From assembly GCA_031282225.1 (NCBI GenBank), contig JAITEC010000148.1, forward strand, positions 1 to 7,364: 7,364 bases of DNA, given 5' to 3'. A program made the position numbers and the translations under genes. The notes beneath the pieces were generated by a model that saw only the letters and a program-made list of their open reading frames with translations, did not search any database and was not told the origin of the DNA. The DNA comes from Oscillospiraceae bacterium (GTDB lineage: Bacteria > Bacillota > Clostridia > Oscillospirales > Oscillospiraceae). This document shows positions 4,731 through 7,364 of the stretch, piece after piece; positions within the stretch are counted from its first letter, which is position 1; the number at the start of each line of letters is the position of its first letter.

Positions 4731-7273
4731 TCGCCCTCCCGCTCGGGGGCTCCAAACGGCTCCGCGGAGCCGGGATCCGCCTCGGCGTCACCGTCCGGCT
4801 CTTTGTCTGTCCGCGCGATAGCTATTACTTTGGCGCCGTCGCCTAGGCGCATCAGCCGGACGCCCTGGGTCGAGCGCCCCAGCATGGAGATGTCCGCCGC
4901 CGCCATGCGTATTATTGTCCCGTCGTCGGAGATTAGCAGAACGTCGTCGTCCTCGCTGACCACTTTTATGGCTGCCGCCTTGCCCGTCTTCTCGGTGATT
5001 TTATAGTTGCGCCGGCCCAGCCCGCCGCGATTTTGTGCCTCTCCGTCCTCGCCGCCCCGCAAATACTCCGCTATCTCCGTGCGCTTTCCATACCCGTTCT
5101 CGGTGACGGTGAGGAGTGCCCCGCCCTCGCCCGCGCGCGCGCGCGCCGCGCCAATGCAGTAGTCGCCGCTGCGCAGCCTTATCCCGCGAACGCCTGCAGC
5201 CGCCCTGCCAAGCAGGCGCAGATCCGTCTCCTGGAAGCATATAGCGGCGCCGTCGTGCGTCGCGATGAGTATGTTCTCGCTGCCGTCGGTGTCGCGCACG
5301 GATATGAGCTCGTCGTCTGGGGCGAGGTTAACCGCACGTATGCCCACGTTTTTTATGTTTCGGAGTTCTTCGGCTTTCATGCGCTTTACCGTGCCGCCTC
5401 GCGTGACGAATATCAAGAAGCTGGCCTCTTCCATGCGCGCGCGTATCATTGCGGTAACTCGCTCGCCGTCGTCAATGGGCAGCAGGTTTATTATGTTCGT
5501 GCCCTTGGCCGTCCTGCCCGACTCGGGTATTTGGTAGCCCTTGCGGCGGAACGCCCTTCCTCGGTTCGTGAAAAACAGGATATAGTCGTGAGTGGACGCG
5601 GAAAGGAGGTTTTCCACGTAATCGGCCTCGCGCGTCGTCATTGCCGTTACGCCTCGCCCGCCTCGCCGCTGTGCCCTGTACACGCTCGCGGGCATGCGCT
5701 TGATGTACCCGGCGTTCGTAAGGGTATATACGCACTCCTCCTCATCTATAAGGTCTTCTATGTCTATCTCGTTTTCAACGTCCGCTATCTCGGTCTTGCG
5801 CTCGTCGCCGTATTTGTCACGTATCTCTTGGAGCTCCGTTATGAGAAGCTGCGTCATTTTTCCGTTGTCTGCCAGCAGGTCCAGATAGTGCGCTATCTTC
5901 TCTTGGAGCGCGCTGTACTCGGCCTCTATTTTTTCTCGCTCGAGCCCCTGAAGGCGGCGCAGCTGCATTTCCAGTATTGCCTGTGCCTGCACCTCCGACA
6001 GCCCGAACCGCTCCATCAAGCGCTCGCGCGCGTCGTCGTAGCTCGCGCGGATTATCTTTATCACCTCGTCGATGTTGTCGCAGGCAATGCGGAGCCCTTC
6101 GAGCAGGTGCGCGCGCTCCCGCGCTTTTTTGAGCTCGTGCTCCGTCCGGCGGCGTATGACATCGCGCTGGTGCGCTATATACTCGTCCAGGAGGCCGCGC
6201 AGCGACAGGATGCGGGGCTGTGTCTGGTTGTCAACGAGCGCGAGCATGACAATTGCAAACGTTATCTGGAGCTGCGTCATCGAGAACAGCCTGTTGAGCG
6301 TGACCTGCGGATTTGCGTCGCGGCGCAGTTCTATGACTACGCGCATCCCGTTCCTGTCAGATTCGTCGCGCATTGCGGATATGCCGTCTATGCGCTTGTT
6401 TTTCACGTGCTCCGCGATATTCTCGAGCAGGTGCTTTTTATTTACCTGGTACGGCAGCTGCGTGACTACGATTGCAGTCCGCCCCTGACCGAATTCCTCA
6501 AATTCGGTTCTTGCGCGCAGTACGATGCGCCCGCGCCCCGTCGCGTATGCCGCGCGTATGCCGGCGCGGCCCATTATTACGCCGCGCGTGGGAAAGTCGG
6601 GGCCTTTTATATGCTCCATCAGGTCGCCGAGTTCGGCGCCGTCGTTTTGCAGCACGCAAATCGTCGCGTCTATGACTTCCGCCAGATTGTGCGGAGGGAT
6701 GTTCGTCGTCATGCCCACCGCTATGCCCGAGGAACCGTTGACTAGCAAATTCGGGAACCGGGACGGAAGGACGCGCGGCTCGCGGCGCGACTCGTCGTAG
6801 TTTGGGCCCCAGTCCACGGTGTCTTTGTCTATGTCGCGCAGGAGTTCGTCTGAAATGCGCGACAGGCGGGCCTCCGTGTACCGCATAGCGGCTGCCGGGT
6901 CGCCGTCCACGGAGCCAAAATTCCCGTGGCCCGATACGAGCTGGTAGCGCATGGTGAAATCCTGCGCCAAGCGCACGAGCGCATCGTATATGGACGCGTC
7001 GCCGTGCGGGTGATAGTGCCCCATGACGTCGCCGACGGCCGTCGCGGCCTTTCGAAACGGCTTGTCGTATGTCAAGTTACTCTCGTACATCGAGTACAAT
7101 ATTCGCCTGTGCACGGGCTTTAGCCCGTCGCGCGCGTCCGGAAGCGCCCTTGCGACGATTACGCTCATCGCGTAATCTATAAAAGACCCCTCCATCTCCT
7201 CCGTCAGGGGGGAGACGACAATTTTCTGCATGGGGTACGTTATGTCCCTGTTCTTGTCCTCGCGTTTAGCCAT
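4727..7273 (-). CDS. gyrA: DNA gyrase subunit A
   Basis: GyrA is the DNA cutting-and-wrapping subunit of the A2B2 gyrase that introduces negative supercoils using ATP. The 848 residues fall between B. subtilis (about 820) and E. coli (875). The N-terminal breakage-reunion domain contains the [10 protein letters not shown] segment at 88-97 and catalytic Tyr132 with Arg131 in AAAMRYTE. A long coiled-coil region follows at about 360-495, then the C-terminal wrapping domain beginning with the gyrase-specific GyrA box QRRGGRG at 535-541. That box separates it from ParC/GrlA. The last 26 residues (823-848) are strongly acidic. The position equivalent to E. coli Ser83 is Ala93, while Asp87 is kept as Asp97. 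The ATG at 7273 is preceded by GGAAGG (7282-7287) at 8 bases. It lies 41 bases after gyrB and overlaps rnhA. Confidence 0.98.
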   Translation of the reverse strand: MAKREDKNRDITYPMQKIVVSPLTEEMEGSFIDYAMSVIVARALPDARDGLKPVHRRILYSMYESNLTYDKPFRKAATAVGDVMGHYHPHGDASIYDALVRLAQDFTMRYQLVSGHGNFGSVDGDPAAAMRYTEARLSRISDELLRDIDKDTVDWGPNYDESRREPRVLPSRFPNLLVNGSSGIAVGMTTNIPPHNLAEVIDATICVLQNDGAELGDLMEHIKGPDFPTRGVIMGRAGIRAAYATGRGRIVLRARTEFEEFGQGRTAIVVTQLPYQVNKKHLLENIAEHVKNKRIDGISAMRDESDRNGMRVVIELRRDANPQVTLNRLFSMTQLQITFAIVMLALVDNQTQPRILSLRGLLDEYIAHQRDVIRRRTEHELKKARERAHLLEGLRIACDNIDEVIKIIRASYDDARERLMERFGLSEVQAQAILEMQLRRLQGLEREKIEAEYSALQEKIAHYLDLLADNGKMTQLLITELQEIRDKYGDERKTEIADVENEIDIEDLIDEEECVYTLTNAGYIKRMPASVYRAQRRGGRGVTAMTTREADYVENLLSASTHDYILFFTNRGRAFRRKGYQIPESGRTAKGTNIINLLPIDDGERVTAMIRARMEEASFLIFVTRGGTVKRMKAEELRNIKNVGIRAVNLAPDDELISVRDTDGSENILIATHDGAAICFQETDLRLLGRAAAGVRGIRLRSGDYCIGAARARAGEGGALLTVTENGYGKRTEIAEYLRGGEDGEAQNRGGLGRRNYKITEKTGKAAAIKVVSEDDDVLLISDDGTIIRMAAADISMLGRSTQGVRLMRLGDGAKVIAIARTDKEPDGDAEADPGSAEPFGAPEREGE
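4734..4740 (-). promoter_or_regulatory. Ribosome binding site of rnhA, inside the end of gyrA
   Basis: GGGAGGG on the minus strand sits 3 bases before the rnhA ATG and within the final codons of gyrA. With the ATGA stop-start overlap it is a typical termination-reinitiation layout. Confidence 0.65.
5132..5146. repeat. Alternating CG dinucleotide tract within gyrA
   Basis: Fifteen bases alternate C and G without interruption, inside the part of gyrA that encodes an Ala-Arg-Ala-Arg-Ala stretch in the C-terminal wrapping domain. Such tracts can adopt Z-DNA under negative supercoiling and can slip during replication. The reading frame is intact here. Confidence 0.7.
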
Positions 7274-7281
7274 TAATTAAA

Positions 7282-7287
7282 CCTTCC
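7282..7287 (-). promoter_or_regulatory. Ribosome binding site of gyrA
   Basis: GGAAGG on the minus strand lies 8 bases before the ATG at 7273, in the 41-base gap after gyrB. I see no promoter or hairpin in this short gap, so gyrA is expected to be cotranscribed with gyrB. Confidence 0.65.
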
Positions 7288-7314
7288 CATGTTTTTCAGA
7301 TGCCCGGCAGATTA

Positions 7315-7364
7315 TCAGACATCGAGATTTACGGCGTATTTCGCGTTGCGCTCGATGAATTCGC
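7315..7364 (-). CDS. gyrB: DNA gyrase subunit B (partial, C-terminal end only)
   Basis: The minus strand from the right edge reads EFIERNAKYAVNLDV followed by TGA. This matches the conserved last residues of gyrase B, whose chains typically finish with an (R)xFIExNAxYVxNLDI/V sequence. Only 15 codons and the stop are visible. The call is supported by gyrA starting 41 bases downstream on the same strand, the usual gyrB-gyrA order. GyrB is the ATPase subunit of gyrase, and its TOPRIM and ATPase domains lie outside the window. Confidence 0.9.
   Translation of the reverse strand, partial: EFIERNAKYAVNLDV

Noticed and set aside
5033..6745. A 570-codon open frame on the plus strand, antisense to gyrA.
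   Set aside because: Its translation shows no recognisable domain, and it lies wholly inside a confidently identified gyrA. Long antisense frames are common opposite GC-rich genes because stop codons are rare there.

Overview
The window is a bacterial housekeeping region in which every credible gene is on the minus strand, so it reads from high to low coordinates. It looks chromosomal. I see no insertion sequence, phage gene, CRISPR array, tRNA or rRNA. The DNA is GC-rich and densely coding, and genes overlap or nearly touch. The organism is probably a Firmicute, perhaps a GC-rich member of the Clostridia. This is an inference from a Thermotoga-like (class U) sirtuin, the prs-pth adjacency, purine-rich Shine-Dalgarno sites and a near-consensus sigma-A promoter. 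I cannot name a genus.

Layout in transcription order: the last 15 codons of gyrB (right edge); gyrA (complete); rnhA, whose start overlaps the gyrA stop by 4 bases; prs after a 54-base gap; pth, which overlaps the end of prs by 35 bases; and a Sir2-family NAD-dependent deacylase gene, which overlaps pth by 8 bases. This looks like one operon. Then comes a 223-base intergenic region. Its sirtuin-proximal half is very AT-rich (31 G+C in 113 bases at 1811-1923) and holds several DnaA-box-like 9-mers. Its other end holds a near-consensus promoter that drives a MATE-family efflux pump gene and, 28 bases later, pyrE. pyrE runs off the left edge after 108 codons.

How the genes fit together: GyrA and GyrB form DNA gyrase, which introduces negative supercoils. 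RNase HI removes the R-loops that negative supercoiling favours, so the overlapping gyrA-rnhA arrangement may couple two linked activities. Prs makes PRPP, which PyrE (encoded in the next transcription unit) uses in pyrimidine synthesis. Pth recycles peptidyl-tRNA. The sirtuin consumes NAD and releases nicotinamide. The MATE pump exports cationic compounds, probably including drugs.

I did not find a clearly new biological system. The points most worth a second look are the cluster of DnaA-box-like sites between the two transcription units, the alanine at the main quinolone-interaction position of GyrA, the gyrA-rnhA coupling, and the gene order gyrBA-rnhA-prs-pth-sir2.
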